The notes: generated by a model not told the origin, from the sequence alone. Positions 9,063-18,160 are shown, numbered from the stretch's first letter. The stretch: 64,000 nucleotides of DNA from Pseudomonas sp. GD03919 (GCF_029814935.1 NZ_CP104582.1:3038001-3102000), one strand, 5' to 3'. A program made the numbers and translations.

Positions 9063-10259
9063 ATGAACCACGCCCTCGCCCAGTTGCAGCCCTACCCGTT
9101 CGAGAAACTCCGCGCCCTGCTCGCAGGCGCCCAGCCGGCTGCCGGCCGCTCGCCCATCGCCCTGTCCATTGGTGAACCCAAGCACCGCTCGCCAGACTTC
9201 GTCGGCCAGGCGCTGACCGCCAACCTCGACAAGCTGGCGGTGTATCCGACGACGCTCGGTCTGCCGGAGCTGCGCCAGAGCATCGTCAACTGGTGCGAAC
9301 GCCGCTTTGGCGTACCGACTGGCTGGCTGGATGCCGCACGCCACGTACTACCGGTCAATGGCACGCGCGAAGCGCTGTTCGCCTTCACCCAGGCGGTGGT
9401 GGATCGCAACGCCAAGGGCCTGGTGGTCAGCCCTAACCCCTTCTATCAGATCTACGAAGGCGCGGCCTTTCTCGCCGGCGCCGAGCCGCACTATCTGCCG
9501 TGCCTGGAAGCCCATGGCTTCAACCCGGACTTCGACGCAGTGCCGAGCGAAATCTGGCAGCGCTGCCAGATTCTCTTCCTCTGCTCGCCAGGCAACCCCA
9601 CCGGCGCGCTGATTCCGCTGGACACCCTGAAGAAGCTGATCGCCCTGGCCGATGAGCATGACTTCGTCATCGCCGCCGACGAGTGCTACAGCGAGCTGTA
9701 TTTCGATGAAGACGCCCCGCCACCGGGCCTGCTCAGCGCCTGCGCCGAGCTGGGCCGCAGCGACTTCAAGCGCTGCGTGGTGTTCCACAGCCTGTCCAAA
9801 CGCTCCAACCTACCGGGCCTGCGCTCGGGCTTCGTCGCCGGCGACGCCGAGATCCTCAAGCACTTTCTGCTCTATCGCACCTACCACGGCTGCGCCATGC
9901 CGGTACAAACCCAGCTGGCCAGCGTAGCAGCCTGGAACGACGAAGCGCACGTGCGCGCCAACCGCGACCTGTATCGCGAGAAATTCGCTGCCGTGCTGGA
10001 CATTCTCAGCCCGGTGATGGACGTGCAGCGCCCCGACGGCGGTTTCTACCTGTGGGCCCGCACACCGGGTGACGACACCCTCTTCACCCGTGATCTGTTC
10101 GCCAGCGAGCATGTCACCGTGGTGCCAGGCTCGTACCTGTCGCGTGAAGTGGACGGCGTCAACCCGGGTGCCGGCCGCGTGCGCATGGCGCTGGTGGCAC
10201 CGCTGGCCGAGTGCATCGAGGCCGCCGAGCGTATTGCCCGTTTCATTCGCGGCGCCTGA
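9063..10259 (+). CDS. dapC: Succinyldiaminopimelate transaminase
   Basis: DapC is a PLP aminotransferase that makes N-succinyl-LL-2,6-diaminopimelate from the keto precursor and glutamate, in the lysine and peptidoglycan pathway. The 398-residue protein starts MNHALAQLQPYPFEKLR. The fold-type I signature is clear: SPGNPTG for the cofactor loop and SLSKRSNLPGLRSGF with the PLP lysine at about K246. Synteny with glnD upstream and yffB-dapD downstream, the known Pseudomonas order, separates it from other aminotransferases of the AspC/ArgD kind. Confidence 0.93.
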   Translation: MNHALAQLQPYPFEKLRALLAGAQPAAGRSPIALSIGEPKHRSPDFVGQALTANLDKLAVYPTTLGLPELRQSIVNWCERRFGVPTGWLDAARHVLPVNGTREALFAFTQAVVDRNAKGLVVSPNPFYQIYEGAAFLAGAEPHYLPCLEAHGFNPDFDAVPSEIWQRCQILFLCSPGNPTGALIPLDTLKKLIALADEHDFVIAADECYSELYFDEDAPPPGLLSACAELGRSDFKRCVVFHSLSKRSNLPGLRSGFVAGDAEILKHFLLYRTYHGCAMPVQTQLASVAAWNDEAHVRANRDLYREKFAAVLDILSPVMDVQRPDGGFYLWARTPGDDTLFTRDLFASEHVTVVPGSYLSREVDGVNPGAGRVRMALVAPLAECIEAAERIARFIRGA

Positions 10260-10308
10260 GCCTCAGCAGTGCCTGTGGGCGGGGCTTTAGCCGCGAGCCT
10301 CCGACTCC

Positions 10309-10368
10309 GTAGCCCGGATGCAATCCGGGGAGAGCCGTTCATGGCATCCCGGATTGCATCCGGGCTAC
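10309..10368. repeat. Inverted-repeat intergenic element, GTAGCCCGGATG family
   Basis: Arms GTAGCCCGGATGCAATCCGG and its complement flank about 18 bases. The same element recurs at 17814-17867 with an A-for-C change. This is a common pseudomonad interspersed palindrome, probably REP-type. Just before it, 10273-10297 carries the short motif CTTTAGCCGCGAG shared with other intergenic repeats here. Confidence 0.85.
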
Positions 10369-10423
10369 ACACCAGCGCTGTAACACATAGCAGCGACAGC
10401 CGCCGCCACCTCGGGATACGACG

Positions 10424-10432
10424 TGGCATAAT
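10424..10432 (+). promoter_or_regulatory. Extended -10 promoter candidate for yffB-dapD
   Basis: TGGCATAAT, a TGn element joined to CATAAT, lies 54 bases before the yffB start. No clear -35 is present. Assigned by motif only. Confidence 0.4.
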
Positions 10433-10485
10433 GGCCCGCTGTGTTTCCCGGACCTTCCGGCACGCCACTCATCAGAGGAAGATCA

Positions 10486-10833
10486 ATGAGTTACGTCCTG
10501 TATGGCATCAAGGCCTGTGACACCATGAAAAAGGCCAGAGCCTGGCTCGATGAACACCAGGTCGACTATGCCTTTCACGACTACAAGAGCGCCGGAATCG
10601 ACCGGGCAAACCTGGAAAAGTGGTGCAACGAGCATGGCTGGCAGACCATCCTGAACCGCGCCGGCACCACCTTCCGCAAACTCGATGATGCGCAGAAAGC
10701 CGATCTCGATCAGGCCAAGGCCATCGAACTGATGTTGGCCCAACCGTCGATGATCAAGCGCCCGGTACTCGACCTGGGTGACAAGACCCTGGTCGGCTTC
10801 AAACCGGACAATTACCAAGCCGCGCTGGCCTGA
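10486..10833 (+). CDS. yffB: ArsC/Spx-family protein, YffB-like
   Basis: This 115-residue protein belongs to the thioredoxin-fold ArsC/Spx family. It starts MSYVLYGIKACDTMKKARAWL, preceded by AGAGGAAG; a GTG start at 10441 would add a non-conserved leader. The single Cys in KACDTMKKA replaces the CxxC of thioredoxins, and the RPVLDLGDKTLVGFKPDNYQ end is typical of YffB. The E. coli homologue binds glutathione weakly and has no settled role. It is not the arsenate reductase of this genome: a phosphatase-type arsC lies at 37.0 kb. It precedes dapD by 36 bases and likely shares its transcript. Confidence 0.88.
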   Translation: MSYVLYGIKACDTMKKARAWLDEHQVDYAFHDYKSAGIDRANLEKWCNEHGWQTILNRAGTTFRKLDDAQKADLDQAKAIELMLAQPSMIKRPVLDLGDKTLVGFKPDNYQAALA

Positions 10834-10869
10834 TCACTCTCCTCCGATTTCGTTGCAAGGAACCCTGTT

Positions 10870-11904
10870 ATGAGCACCTCCCTCTTCAGCATCGCCTTTG
10901 GCGTCGGCACCCAGAACCGCCAGGGCAACTGGCTGGAAGTCTTCTACGCCCAACCGCTGCTCAACCCTGCCGCCGAGCTGGTGGCCAAGGCCGCCGACAT
11001 CCTCGGTTATCAGGGTGGTAACCAGGCCATCGCCTTCACCACCGCACAAGCAGGTGACTTGGCCGAAGCCCTGAAAGGCGTGGACGCCGCACAAGCCGCG
11101 CTGCTGACCCGTCTGGCCGAAAGCCACAACCCGCTGGTGGCCACCTTCCTCGCTGAAGATGCCGCCCTGACCAGCACCCCCGAGGCCTACCTCAAGCTGC
11201 ACCTGCTGTCGCACCGCCTGGTCAAACCGCATGGCCTGAGCCTGGCCGGCATCTTCCCGCTGCTGCCCAACGTGGCCTGGACCAGCCAGGGCGCCGTCGA
11301 CCTCGGCGAACTGGCCGAACGCCAGCTGGAAGCGCGCCTGAAGGGCGAGCTGCTGGAAGTGTTCTCGGTGGACAAGTTCCCGAAAATGACCGACTACGTG
11401 GTGCCGGCCGGCGTGCGTATCGCCGACAGCGCCCGTGTGCGCCTGGGTGCCTACATCGGCGAGGGCACCACGGTGATGCACGAAGGTTTCGTCAACTTCA
11501 ACGGCGGCACCGAAGGCCCGGGCATGATCGAAGGCCGCGTTTCCGCTGGCGTATTCGTCGGCAAGGGTTCGGACTTGGGCGGTGGCTGCTCGACCATGGG
11601 CACCCTGTCCGGTGGCGGCAACATCATCATCAGCGTCGGCGAAGGCTGCCTGATCGGCGCCAACGCCGGTATCGGCATCCCGCTGGGCGACCGCAACACC
11701 GTCGAAGCCGGCCTGTACATCACCGCTGGTACCAAGGTGAACCTGCTCGACGAAAAGGGTGCCCTGGTTAAGGTGATCAAGGCGCGCGAACTGGCCGGCC
11801 AGCCTGACCTGCTGTTCCGTCGCAACTCGCTGACCGGCGCCGTGGAGTGCAAGACCCACAAGTCAGCGATTGAGCTGAACGAAGCTCTGCACGCCCACAA
11901 TTGA
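10870..11904 (+). CDS. dapD: Tetrahydrodipicolinate N-succinyltransferase
   Basis: DapD transfers succinate from succinyl-CoA to tetrahydrodipicolinate, the first succinylase step toward diaminopimelate and lysine. At 344 residues it is the longer DapD type seen in pseudomonads and actinobacteria, not the 274-residue enteric type. The C-terminal half is a left-handed beta-helix with hexapeptide-like repeats (RVRLGAYIGEGTTVMHEGF, GRVSAGVFVGKGSDLGGG, GEGCLIGANAGIGIPLGD). AAGGAA lies upstream. It is flanked by yffB and csdA. Confidence 0.96.
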   Translation: MSTSLFSIAFGVGTQNRQGNWLEVFYAQPLLNPAAELVAKAADILGYQGGNQAIAFTTAQAGDLAEALKGVDAAQAALLTRLAESHNPLVATFLAEDAALTSTPEAYLKLHLLSHRLVKPHGLSLAGIFPLLPNVAWTSQGAVDLGELAERQLEARLKGELLEVFSVDKFPKMTDYVVPAGVRIADSARVRLGAYIGEGTTVMHEGFVNFNGGTEGPGMIEGRVSAGVFVGKGSDLGGGCSTMGTLSGGGNIIISVGEGCLIGANAGIGIPLGDRNTVEAGLYITAGTKVNLLDEKGALVKVIKARELAGQPDLLFRRNSLTGAVECKTHKSAIELNEALHAHN

Positions 11905-11913
11905 TCGTCATGC

Positions 11914-11953
11914 CTCCCCTCTCCCCCCGGGAGAGGGGTCGGGGGTGAGGGCA
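11914..11953. repeat. CCCTCTCCC / GGGAGAGGG intergenic hairpin
   Basis: CCCCTCTCCC and GGGAGAGGGG form a tight hairpin just behind dapD and continue into GTGAGGGC. Related short motifs occur at 15232-15273 and 39351-39408. It may act as terminator or transcript stabiliser; a repeat-family origin is likely. Confidence 0.7.
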
Positions 11954-11976
11954 AACCCACGCGGATCTGACACAGC

Positions 11977-13182
11977 ATGTCACTGACTTCCCCCTGGCGC
12001 GCCGACTTCCCCGGCATGCTCGCTCTCGAAGCCGAAGGCCAGACCTATCTGGACAGCGCCGCCACTGCGCAGAAACCGCAGGCGGTGCTCGACGCCCTGC
12101 TCGGCTACCTCAGCGGCGGCGTAGCCAATGTGCACCGCGCCCAGCACCTGCCGGGCGAGCGCGCCACCCGCGCCTTCGAGGCGACACGCAGCAAGGCCGC
12201 GCAATGGCTCAATGCAGCCAGCAGCGAAGAGATCATCTTCACCCGTGGCAGTACCGAATCGCTCAACCTGCTGGCCTATGGCCTGGAGCACTTGCTGCAG
12301 CCGGGCGAGCAGATCGTCATCAGTGCGCTGGAGCACCACGCCAACCTGCTGCCCTGGCAGCAACTGGCCAAACGGCGCAATCTCGAGTTGCGGGTAGTAC
12401 CACTGGATAGCAGCGGCAGCATCGATCTGGATGCCGCCACCCGCCTGATCGGCCCGCGCACGCGCCTGCTGGCGCTGTCGCAGCTGTCCAATGTCCTCGG
12501 CCGCTGGCAGCCGCTCGCCGAGCTGCTGACCATGGCCCGCGCGCACGGCGCCATCAGCGTGATCGACGGGGCGCAGGGCGCGGTGCATGCACGCCCTGAT
12601 CTGCAGGCGCTGGGCTGCGACTTCTACGTCTGCTCAGCGCACAAGCTCTACGGCCCGGATGGTGTCGGTCTGCTGTATGGCCGCCGCGAGGCACTGAACC
12701 AATTGCAGCACTGGCAATTCGGCGGCGAGATGGTGCTCGATGCCGACTACCACGAGGCGCGCTTTCGCCCTGCTCCGCTGGGTTTCGAGGCCGGCACACC
12801 GGCTGTTTCTGCGGTTATCGGGCTGGGTGCGGCGCTGGATTGGCTAAGCGGGCTGGATCAGGCCGCAGCGGCACGCCATGAAGCAGCGCTGCATGCCGAA
12901 TTGCTGGCAGGCCTGCAAAGCCGCAAGGGCGTGCGTCTGCTCGGCGAACCACAACTGGCGCTGGCCTGTTTTCATGTCAAAGCTGTGCACAACGCCGACC
13001 TGGCCCACCTGCTCAGCGAACAGGGCATCGCCGTGCGTGCCGGACACCACTGCGCCATGCCGCTGATGAAAAGCCTGGGCCTCAGTGGCGCGATTCGTGT
13101 TTCGCTCGGCCTCTACAATAACGGCGCAGACCTGCAGCGCTTCTTCACCGCCCTGGATAACGCCCTGGAACTGTTGCGATGA
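11977..13182 (+). CDS. csdA: Cysteine desulfurase, CsdA/SufS class
   Basis: A PLP enzyme that takes sulfur from cysteine and passes the persulfide to an acceptor. The 401-residue protein has YLDSAATAQKP near residue 25, the PLP lysine K223 in CSAHKLYGPDG, and the catalytic Cys C359 in AGHHCAMPLM. The cysteine environment (RxGxHC) marks the type II CsdA/SufS class rather than IscS. The next gene is a SufE-like acceptor overlapping by four bases, and tcdA lies nearby, so CsdA is a better label than SufS: there is no sufBCD here. Confidence 0.93.
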   Translation: MSLTSPWRADFPGMLALEAEGQTYLDSAATAQKPQAVLDALLGYLSGGVANVHRAQHLPGERATRAFEATRSKAAQWLNAASSEEIIFTRGSTESLNLLAYGLEHLLQPGEQIVISALEHHANLLPWQQLAKRRNLELRVVPLDSSGSIDLDAATRLIGPRTRLLALSQLSNVLGRWQPLAELLTMARAHGAISVIDGAQGAVHARPDLQALGCDFYVCSAHKLYGPDGVGLLYGRREALNQLQHWQFGGEMVLDADYHEARFRPAPLGFEAGTPAVSAVIGLGAALDWLSGLDQAAAARHEAALHAELLAGLQSRKGVRLLGEPQLALACFHVKAVHNADLAHLLSEQGIAVRAGHHCAMPLMKSLGLSGAIRVSLGLYNNGADLQRFFTALDNALELLR

Positions 13183-13598
13183 CGATGCGCCTGCCCACCT
13201 CCGCTGAAGAGGCTCTGAGCGCATTCAGTGCCTGCCCTGGCTGGGAGCAGCGCGCGCGCCTGCTGATGCAATGGGGCGAACGCCTGCAGCCACTGAGCGA
13301 TGCCGAACGCGTCGACGCGCACCGCGTGCATGGCTGCGAGAGCCTTGTCTGGCTGATCGCCGAACACCGCGGCGAACACCTGCACTTTCGCGCCAGCAGC
13401 GACGCCCGTCTGCTGCGCGGCTTGCTGGCTGTGTTGCTGGCGCGGGTCGAAGGCCTGTCTCGCGCCGAGCTGGCCCGTGTCGATCTGGTCGACTGGTTCA
13501 ACCAGTTGGGGCTGCAGCGGCAGCTATCGCCCTCGCGCAGCAATGGTCTCAACGCGGTGCTGCAGCGTATGCGCGAGTTGGCGGGGCGCTCCGCCTAA
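13179..13598 (+). CDS. csdE: SufE-like sulfur acceptor CsdE
   Basis: CsdE accepts persulfide sulfur from CsdA on one cysteine and stimulates the desulfurase. The 139-residue protein keeps the active site in HRVHGCESLVW (C53) and the family's C-terminal LSPSRSNGLNAVLQRMREL block. The ATG overlaps the csdA stop (ATGA), so the two are translationally coupled. In E. coli CsdE also works with CsdL/TcdA, whose gene is 0.7 kb away here on the other strand. Confidence 0.93.
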   Translation: MTMRLPTSAEEALSAFSACPGWEQRARLLMQWGERLQPLSDAERVDAHRVHGCESLVWLIAEHRGEHLHFRASSDARLLRGLLAVLLARVEGLSRAELARVDLVDWFNQLGLQRQLSPSRSNGLNAVLQRMRELAGRSA

Positions 13599-13637
13599 AA
13601 ACCATACGTCACGGGGCGCTTGCCGCCACGCCATCGC

Positions 13638-13665
13638 GTAGGAGCCCCGCCCCGGGGCGAAGCTT
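13638..13665. repeat. GTAGGAGC-type REP half-element
   Basis: GTAGGAGCCCCGCCCCGGGG followed by CGAAGCTT matches the REP-like family also found at 17710-17782 and 38884-38910. It lies between csdE and the convergent DUF1456 remnant. Confidence 0.75.
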
Positions 13666-13878
13666 TCAGTCGCGCTTGCCCCTCTCGCGAATCGTCAGCC
13701 CACGCAGGAAATTGCGCAGCACCTGATCACCACACTCACGGTAGTGCTTGTGCTCCGGCGCGCGGAACAATGCACTGAGCTCGCTCTTGGACATCGGCAG
13801 GTCAGCCGCCTGCAGGATCGCCTGGAGGTCGTCGTCGCGAAGTTCGAAGACCACACGCAGCTTCTTCAGCACGATATC
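13666..13878 (-). pseudogene. C-terminal half of a DUF1456 (YehS-like) protein, fused to another remnant
   Basis: The frame ends with IVLKKLRVVFELRDDDLQ, KSELSALFRAPEHKHYREC and LRNFLRGLTIRERG, which is the second repeat of the DUF1456 family. The family normally has two such repeats in about 150 residues. Here the first is missing, and the open frame upstream continues into a different, unrelated protein piece (see the remnant at 13879-14179). The join looks like a deletion between two neighbouring genes. No start of its own is visible, so it is called a pseudogene. Confidence 0.78.
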
Positions 13879-14179
13879 GAACGCCGAGCAGTCGAAGGCC
13901 AGGTCACGGTGATGGAAAAACACCACCTCACCGCGTACCAGCGGGTCGCTGCACACCCCGTAGTCGAGCCGGCTGGGGCTGCAGTTGTACGGCATGATCG
14001 CGTGCAAAGCGCCGCGCAGCAGCATCAGCACGCCCCAGCTCGACGTAAGGCGCCCAGTCCCCCGTACCGATACGCAGCGTTTTGAGCCCGGCCTGCGCAG
14101 GCGGCCAACACAAGGCCAAAAACAGCGCAACAACAGCGCCGCACAGTCCCCAGGCATGACGGACGCGGCCAGAACGCAT
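13879..14179 (-). pseudogene. Remnant of a periplasmic solute-binding-like protein
   Basis: A signal peptide (GLCGAVVALFLALCWPPAQA) is followed by LKTLRIGTGDWAPYVELGRA, the start of many family-3 solute-binding proteins. The frame then shifts. In another frame a later piece appears, ALHAIMPYNCSPSRLDYGV then SDPLVRGEVVFFHHRD, matching the part of such proteins where polar residues line the first lobe. Roughly 40 residues are missing between the pieces and the rest of the gene is gone, replaced by the DUF1456 fragment. Family assignment is from motif memory. Confidence 0.65.
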
Positions 14180-14294
14180 CAAACAGTAAGGCACCGCTCA
14201 CTTCGACGCGTGCAATGGTCGATCTTCTCCAGACCATCGATACATCAGTGCATAGCGTTGCACTGAACCGACTGGCATTGCCGCCAGCCGTGAC

Positions 14295-15104
14295 TCACTC
14301 ACCGCGCTGACGTTCGGCAGGCCGGCGTGCTCCGGCCACCAGCTTGTCCACCATCTTGGCGGTGGCAGCCATGGCGAAGGTGGCGGTGACCATCATCACC
14401 GCACCGAAACCACCGGCACAATCGAGACGTACCCCCTCACCGACGAAGCCCTTGGCCTGGCACACGCTGCCATCGGGCTTGGGGTAGCGCAATTGTTCGG
14501 TGGAAAACACGCAAGGCACGCTGTAGTTGCGCCCCGGCGTACGGGAAAAGCCATAGTCGCGGCGCAGCAGGGAGCGCACCTTGGCCGCCAATGGGTCGTT
14601 GAAGGTCTTGTTCAGATCGGCGACCTGCACCTGGGTCGGGTCGATCTGCCCGCCCGCGCCACCGGTGGTGACGATCTGGATCTTGCGCCGCTTGCACCAG
14701 GCGATCAGCGCCGCCTTGGCCGGCACGCTGTCGATGCAGTCGATCACTCCGTCTAGCTGTTCGGTGATGTACTCGGCCATGGTCTCGCGGGTGACGAAAT
14801 CGGCCACCGCATGCACCACGCAGTTGGGGTTGATGGCGCGGATACGTTCGGCCATGACCTCGACCTTGGCCTTGCCCACGGCGCCGTCGAGCGCCTGGAT
14901 CTGCCGGTTGGTGTTGGTGATGCAGACATCATCGAGGTCGAACAGGGAAATCTCGCCAACCCCGGAACGCGCCAGCGCCTCGGCCACCCAGGAACCGACA
15001 CCGCCGATACCGACCACTGCCACATGCGCAGCCGCCAGGTGCTGATAGCCCTCCTGGCCGTAGAGCCGGGCAATGCCGCCGAAACGCTGATCGTCTGTGT
15101 TCAT
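14295..15104 (-). CDS. tcdA: tRNA threonylcarbamoyladenosine dehydratase
   Basis: TcdA (CsdL) uses ATP to cyclise t6A37 in tRNAs to ct6A. The 269-residue protein is an E1-like ATP-binding enzyme: [17 protein letters not shown] near residues 32-48, the acidic [15 protein letters not shown] strand, and [13 protein letters not shown]. In E. coli the reaction is supported by CsdA-CsdE; here those genes lie 0.7 kb away on the opposite strand, which supports the name. The C-terminus is basic and variable. Confidence 0.93.
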   Translation of the reverse strand: MNTDDQRFGGIARLYGQEGYQHLAAAHVAVVGIGGVGSWVAEALARSGVGEISLFDLDDVCITNTNRQIQALDGAVGKAKVEVMAERIRAINPNCVVHAVADFVTRETMAEYITEQLDGVIDCIDSVPAKAALIAWCKRRKIQIVTTGGAGGQIDPTQVQVADLNKTFNDPLAAKVRSLLRRDYGFSRTPGRNYSVPCVFSTEQLRYPKPDGSVCQAKGFVGEGVRLDCAGGFGAVMMVTATFAMAATAKMVDKLVAGARRPAERQRGE

Positions 15105-15350
15105 CTCACCACCTTCAGGAAGGCGCGCATTATAGGGACAGCGCCCCGCCCACCCAAGCCCGCCGTGCAGGTCAGCCGTCGGCCTGCCCTGTCACGCGGC
15201 ATTGACCGCGGATACGCCGTGCGGCCGTCCCTCATCCGGCGCTTCGCGCCACCTTCTCCCAGAGGGAGAAGGGCATCAAGGATGGCGTCGCCACGCGACT
15301 TTCACGGTAATATGGCCAGCTTTCACGCCAGCCGCTGTACCGGAGCCGCC

Positions 15351-16493
15351 ATGACCGCCCCCCTCACCCCGACCCTGGAACTCGCTTTCGACCTGATTCG
15401 CCGCCCGTCCGTGACCCCGGTCGACGAAGGTTGCCAGGAACTGATGATGCGTCGCCTGGCTGCCTGCGGCTTCGAGATCGAACGCATGCGCATCGAAGAG
15501 GTGGAGAATTTCTGGGCCAAACGCGGTGGCGACGGCCCGGTGCTGTGCTTCGCCGGCCACACCGACGTGGTGCCCACCGGCCCGTTGGACGCCTGGCAAT
15601 ACCAGCCATTCGACGTGCGCGTCGATGAAGAGGGCATGCTTTGCGGCCGTGGCGCGGCGGACATGAAAGGCAGCCTGGCGAGCATGATCGTCGCCGTCGA
15701 GCGCTTCGTCGCTGACTATCCTCAGCACAAGGGGGCCATCGCCTTCTTGATCACCAGCGACGAGGAAGGCCCGGCCCAGCACGGCACCAAGGCCGTGGTC
15801 GAGCGCCTACGCGAGCGCAACGAGCGCCTGGACTGGTGCATCGTCGGCGAACCGTCGAGCACCACCCTGCTCGGTGATGTGGTGAAAAATGGCCGTCGTG
15901 GCTCGCTCGGCTGCACCCTGACCGTCTACGGCAAGCAGGGCCACGTGGCCTACCCGCACCTGGCGAAGAACCCGATTCACCTGGCTGCACCGGCGCTGGC
16001 CGAGCTGACTGCCGAGCACTGGGATCACGGCAACGACTACTTCCCGCCGACCAGCTTCCAGGTGTCCAACCTCAACTCCGGCACCGGCGCGACCAACGTC
16101 ATCCCCGGTGAACTGAAGGCAGTGTTCAACTTCCGCTTCTCCACCGAATCAACCGTGGAGGGCCTGCAGCAGCGCGTCACCGCCATCCTCGACAAGCACG
16201 GCCTGGATTACCACCTGGAGTGGGCGCTGTCCGGCCTGCCCTTCCTCACCCAGCCGGGCGAGTTGCTCGACGCCGTCGCCGCCAGCATCAGGAATGTCAC
16301 TGGCCGCGAAACCACGCCGTCCACCAGCGGCGGCACCTCGGACGGTCGCTTTATCGCCACCCTGGGCACCCAGGTGGTCGAGCTTGGCCCGGTCAATGCC
16401 ACCATCCATCAGATCAATGAGCGCGTACTGGCCAGCGATCTCGATCTGCTCACCGAGGTGTATTACCAGACCATGGTCAAGCTTCTCGCATGA
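15351..16493 (+). CDS. dapE: Succinyl-diaminopimelate desuccinylase
   Basis: DapE, a binuclear zinc hydrolase, releases succinate from N-succinyl-LL-diaminopimelate. The start [16 protein letters not shown] gives 380 residues, the usual length; an in-frame ATG at 15312 would add 13 residues without conserved features. Metal and catalytic residues are visible: H70 and D72 in [13 protein letters not shown]104 in GRGAADMKG, the SDEEGPA pair near 137, and the late NATIHQIN histidine. The rlmA start overlaps its stop (ATGA). With dapC and dapD it places three succinylase-branch genes within 7.5 kb. Confidence 0.96.
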   Translation: MTAPLTPTLELAFDLIRRPSVTPVDEGCQELMMRRLAACGFEIERMRIEEVENFWAKRGGDGPVLCFAGHTDVVPTGPLDAWQYQPFDVRVDEEGMLCGRGAADMKGSLASMIVAVERFVADYPQHKGAIAFLITSDEEGPAQHGTKAVVERLRERNERLDWCIVGEPSSTTLLGDVVKNGRRGSLGCTLTVYGKQGHVAYPHLAKNPIHLAAPALAELTAEHWDHGNDYFPPTSFQVSNLNSGTGATNVIPGELKAVFNFRFSTESTVEGLQQRVTAILDKHGLDYHLEWALSGLPFLTQPGELLDAVAASIRNVTGRETTPSTSGGTSDGRFIATLGTQVVELGPVNATIHQINERVLASDLDLLTEVYYQTMVKLLA

Positions 16494-17302
16494 GCCTGAT
16501 CTGCCCCATCTGCCAAGCGCCGCTCGAGCAAAACGGCAACGGCCTGGCCTGCGCAAACCGGCACAGCTTTGACCGCGCCCGGCAGGGGTACTACAACCTG
16601 CTGCCGGTGCAACACAAGAACAGCCGCGACCCCGGCGACAACGCCGCCATGGTCGAGGCGCGCCGGCGTTTTCTCGAGGGCGGCCACTACGCCCCGCTGG
16701 CCGCACGCCTGGCCACACTGGCGGCCGAGTACGCGCCCGCACGCTGGCTGGATATCGGCTGCGGCGAGGGGTATTACACCGAGCAGATCGCCCGCGCCCT
16801 GCCCCACGCCGACGGCTACGCCCTGGACATCTCCCGCGAAGCAGTCAAGCGTGCCTGCAAGCGCGCGCCGCAACTGAGCTGGCTGGTGGCAAGCATGGCC
16901 CGCGTGCCATTGGCCGATGCCAGTTGCCAGCTGCTGGCCAGCGTCTTCAGCCCGCTCGACTGGTCCGAGGCCAAGCGCCTGCTTGCCCCCGGCGGCGGCC
17001 TGCTGCGCATGGGTCCGACTCGCGTGCACCTAATGGAACTGCGGCAGAAGCTGTACGACGAGGTGCGCGATTACGACGACGAAAAGCACCTGGCACTGAT
17101 TCCGCCTGGCATGCACCTGGCGCACAGCGAAACCCTGGAATTCACCCTGCATCTGGCCGACGCCCAGGCCCGCGCCGACCTGCTGGCCATGACCCCGCAC
17201 GGCTGGCGCGCCAGCGCCGAACGCCGTGCAGCGGTGATCGCCGCGCCCTTCGATGTCACCGTTTCCATCCGCTACGATTGGATCGTCAACACTCAGGAAT
17301 GA
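16490..17302 (+). CDS. rlmA: 23S rRNA (guanine-N1)-methyltransferase
   Basis: RlmA methylates a guanine (G745 in E. coli numbering) of 23S rRNA. The 270-residue protein opens with its zinc site, C5 and C8 in CPIC, then C21 and H25. The SAM-binding motif [11 protein letters not shown] follows near residue 85, and the [19 protein letters not shown] block is typical. It overlaps dapE by four bases and the next gene by four, forming a tight dapE-rlmA-hypothetical unit. Confidence 0.93.
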   Translation: MSLICPICQAPLEQNGNGLACANRHSFDRARQGYYNLLPVQHKNSRDPGDNAAMVEARRRFLEGGHYAPLAARLATLAAEYAPARWLDIGCGEGYYTEQIARALPHADGYALDISREAVKRACKRAPQLSWLVASMARVPLADASCQLLASVFSPLDWSEAKRLLAPGGGLLRMGPTRVHLMELRQKLYDEVRDYDDEKHLALIPPGMHLAHSETLEFTLHLADAQARADLLAMTPHGWRASAERRAAVIAAPFDVTVSIRYDWIVNTQE

Positions 17303-17679
17303 ACCCTATGCGCCAACCCGACATCGAGATCTACCTCAAAGACGCCGAACGCGACGCCGTGGCGCAGTGGCTGGGTGAGGCACTCGGCCCATGCAGCGAC
17401 TGGCAGCAGAAAGGCCAGACCTTCAAGTGCAGGGCCGGCGACGTGCCGGTGACCTGGCTGCCGAAAGCCGTGGGCAAATGGCACAGCCTGTATCTGGAAA
17501 GCGACACCACGCCCTGGGCCGACGACCTCGCCTGCGCCCGCGCCGCCTATGCCGCGCTCGGCGTGCAGGTACGCTGCGCACCGGGGACTTGGGTAGAAGA
17601 CGAGAGCGATGAAGAGGCCGACCGCTGGATCAAGGTCGATGCCGATGGCGAAACCGAGATCATCTGGCGTACAGAGTAA
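17299..17679 (+). CDS. Conserved hypothetical protein, 126 residues
   Basis: I do not recognise a named domain. The protein is small, acidic at the C-terminus (WVEDESDEEADRWIKVD) and rich in Trp and Asp, with no signal peptide or membrane span. The start [15 protein letters not shown] overlaps the rlmA stop (ATGA); the second Met at 17308 is a possible alternative. The coupling suggests co-expression with rlmA. A homologue next to rlmA and a cold-shock gene is, from memory, usual in pseudomonads. Confidence 0.85.
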   Translation: MNPMRQPDIEIYLKDAERDAVAQWLGEALGPCSDWQQKGQTFKCRAGDVPVTWLPKAVGKWHSLYLESDTTPWADDLACARAAYAALGVQVRCAPGTWVEDESDEEADRWIKVDADGETEIIWRTE

Positions 17680-17709
17680 AAGCGGCCGCTTGGCGCAAGC
17701 GCCAAATCT

Positions 17710-17782
17710 GTAGGAGCGGCGCCCCGCCGCGAATCTGGGCGGCACCGCCTGACAAAGCTTCGCCCCGAGGCGGGGCTCCTAC
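17710..17782. repeat. Full GTAGGAGC REP pair
   Basis: GTAGGAGCGGCGCCCCGCCG at the left and a right half ending GGCGGGGCTCCTAC form a long imperfect inverted repeat with GTAGGAGC/GCTCCTAC ends. Related half-elements occur at 13638-13665 and 38884-38910. Confidence 0.85.
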
Positions 17783-17813
17783 GCCAAGCTGCGTGGGGTC
17801 ATTATCTTCGCCC

Positions 17814-17867
17814 GTAGCCCGATGAAATCCGGGGATCAGCGCATGTCCCGGATTTCATCCGGGCTAC
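17814..17867. repeat. GTAGCCCGGATG-family palindrome, second copy
   Basis: GTAGCCCGATGAAATCCGGG faces CCCGGATTTCATCCGGGCTA. It is the same family as the element at 10309-10368. Confidence 0.85.
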
Positions 17868-17902
17868 AGTGTTCTTCACCTTCGCGGCCCAAACGCCACA
17901 AA

Positions 17903-17931
17903 CAACAAGGCCCGTCATCGACGGGCCTTGT
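17903..17931 (-). terminator. Terminator of the cold-shock gene
   Basis: Twelve-base arms, ACAAGGCCCGTC and GACGGGCCTTGT, close a three-base loop. On the minus strand the 3' arm runs into TTGTTTG. It lies about 20 bases behind the csp stop. Confidence 0.75.
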
Positions 17932-17950
17932 GGCATTACAAGCGTGGCGG

Positions 17951-18160
17951 TCAGAACGCGGAGACGTCTTCCGCCTGCAGGCCTTTCTGGCCCTGGATCA
18001 CGCCGAACTCGACCTTCTGGCCTTCGACCAGGGTGCGGTGCCCTTCGCCACGGATGGCGCGAAAGTGAACGAACACATCCGGGCCGCTTTCGCGCTGGAT
18101 GAACCCGTAGCCCTTGGAATCATTGAACCATTTGACGGTTCCGGTCTCACGATCTGCCAT
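17951..18160 (-). CDS. Cold-shock domain protein, CspA family
   Basis: A single OB-fold nucleic-acid chaperone of 69 residues. The start [19 protein letters not shown] has GGAGAAG upstream. RNP1 (KGYGFIQ) and RNP2 (VFVHF) are both present. HFRAI replaces the HFSAI of most homologues; such Ser-to-Arg changes occur in pseudomonad paralogues. The transcript likely begins near 18300, leaving a leader of about 140 bases, a feature of cold-induced csp mRNAs. I give no number in the Csp series because paralogues cannot be told apart here. Confidence 0.93.
   Translation of the reverse strand: MADRETGTVKWFNDSKGYGFIQRESGPDVFVHFRAIRGEGHRTLVEGQKVEFGVIQGQKGLQAEDVSAF

Noticed and set aside
10486..10833. 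Arsenate reductase for the yffB gene
   Set aside because: The family is ArsC-like in fold, but this member lies in the dapD locus and lacks neighbouring ars genes; a separate arsC occurs at 37.0 kb.
11914..11953. Possible CRISPR-like repeat behind dapD
   Set aside because: Only one hairpin with no regularly spaced copies; it is a common intergenic repeat.
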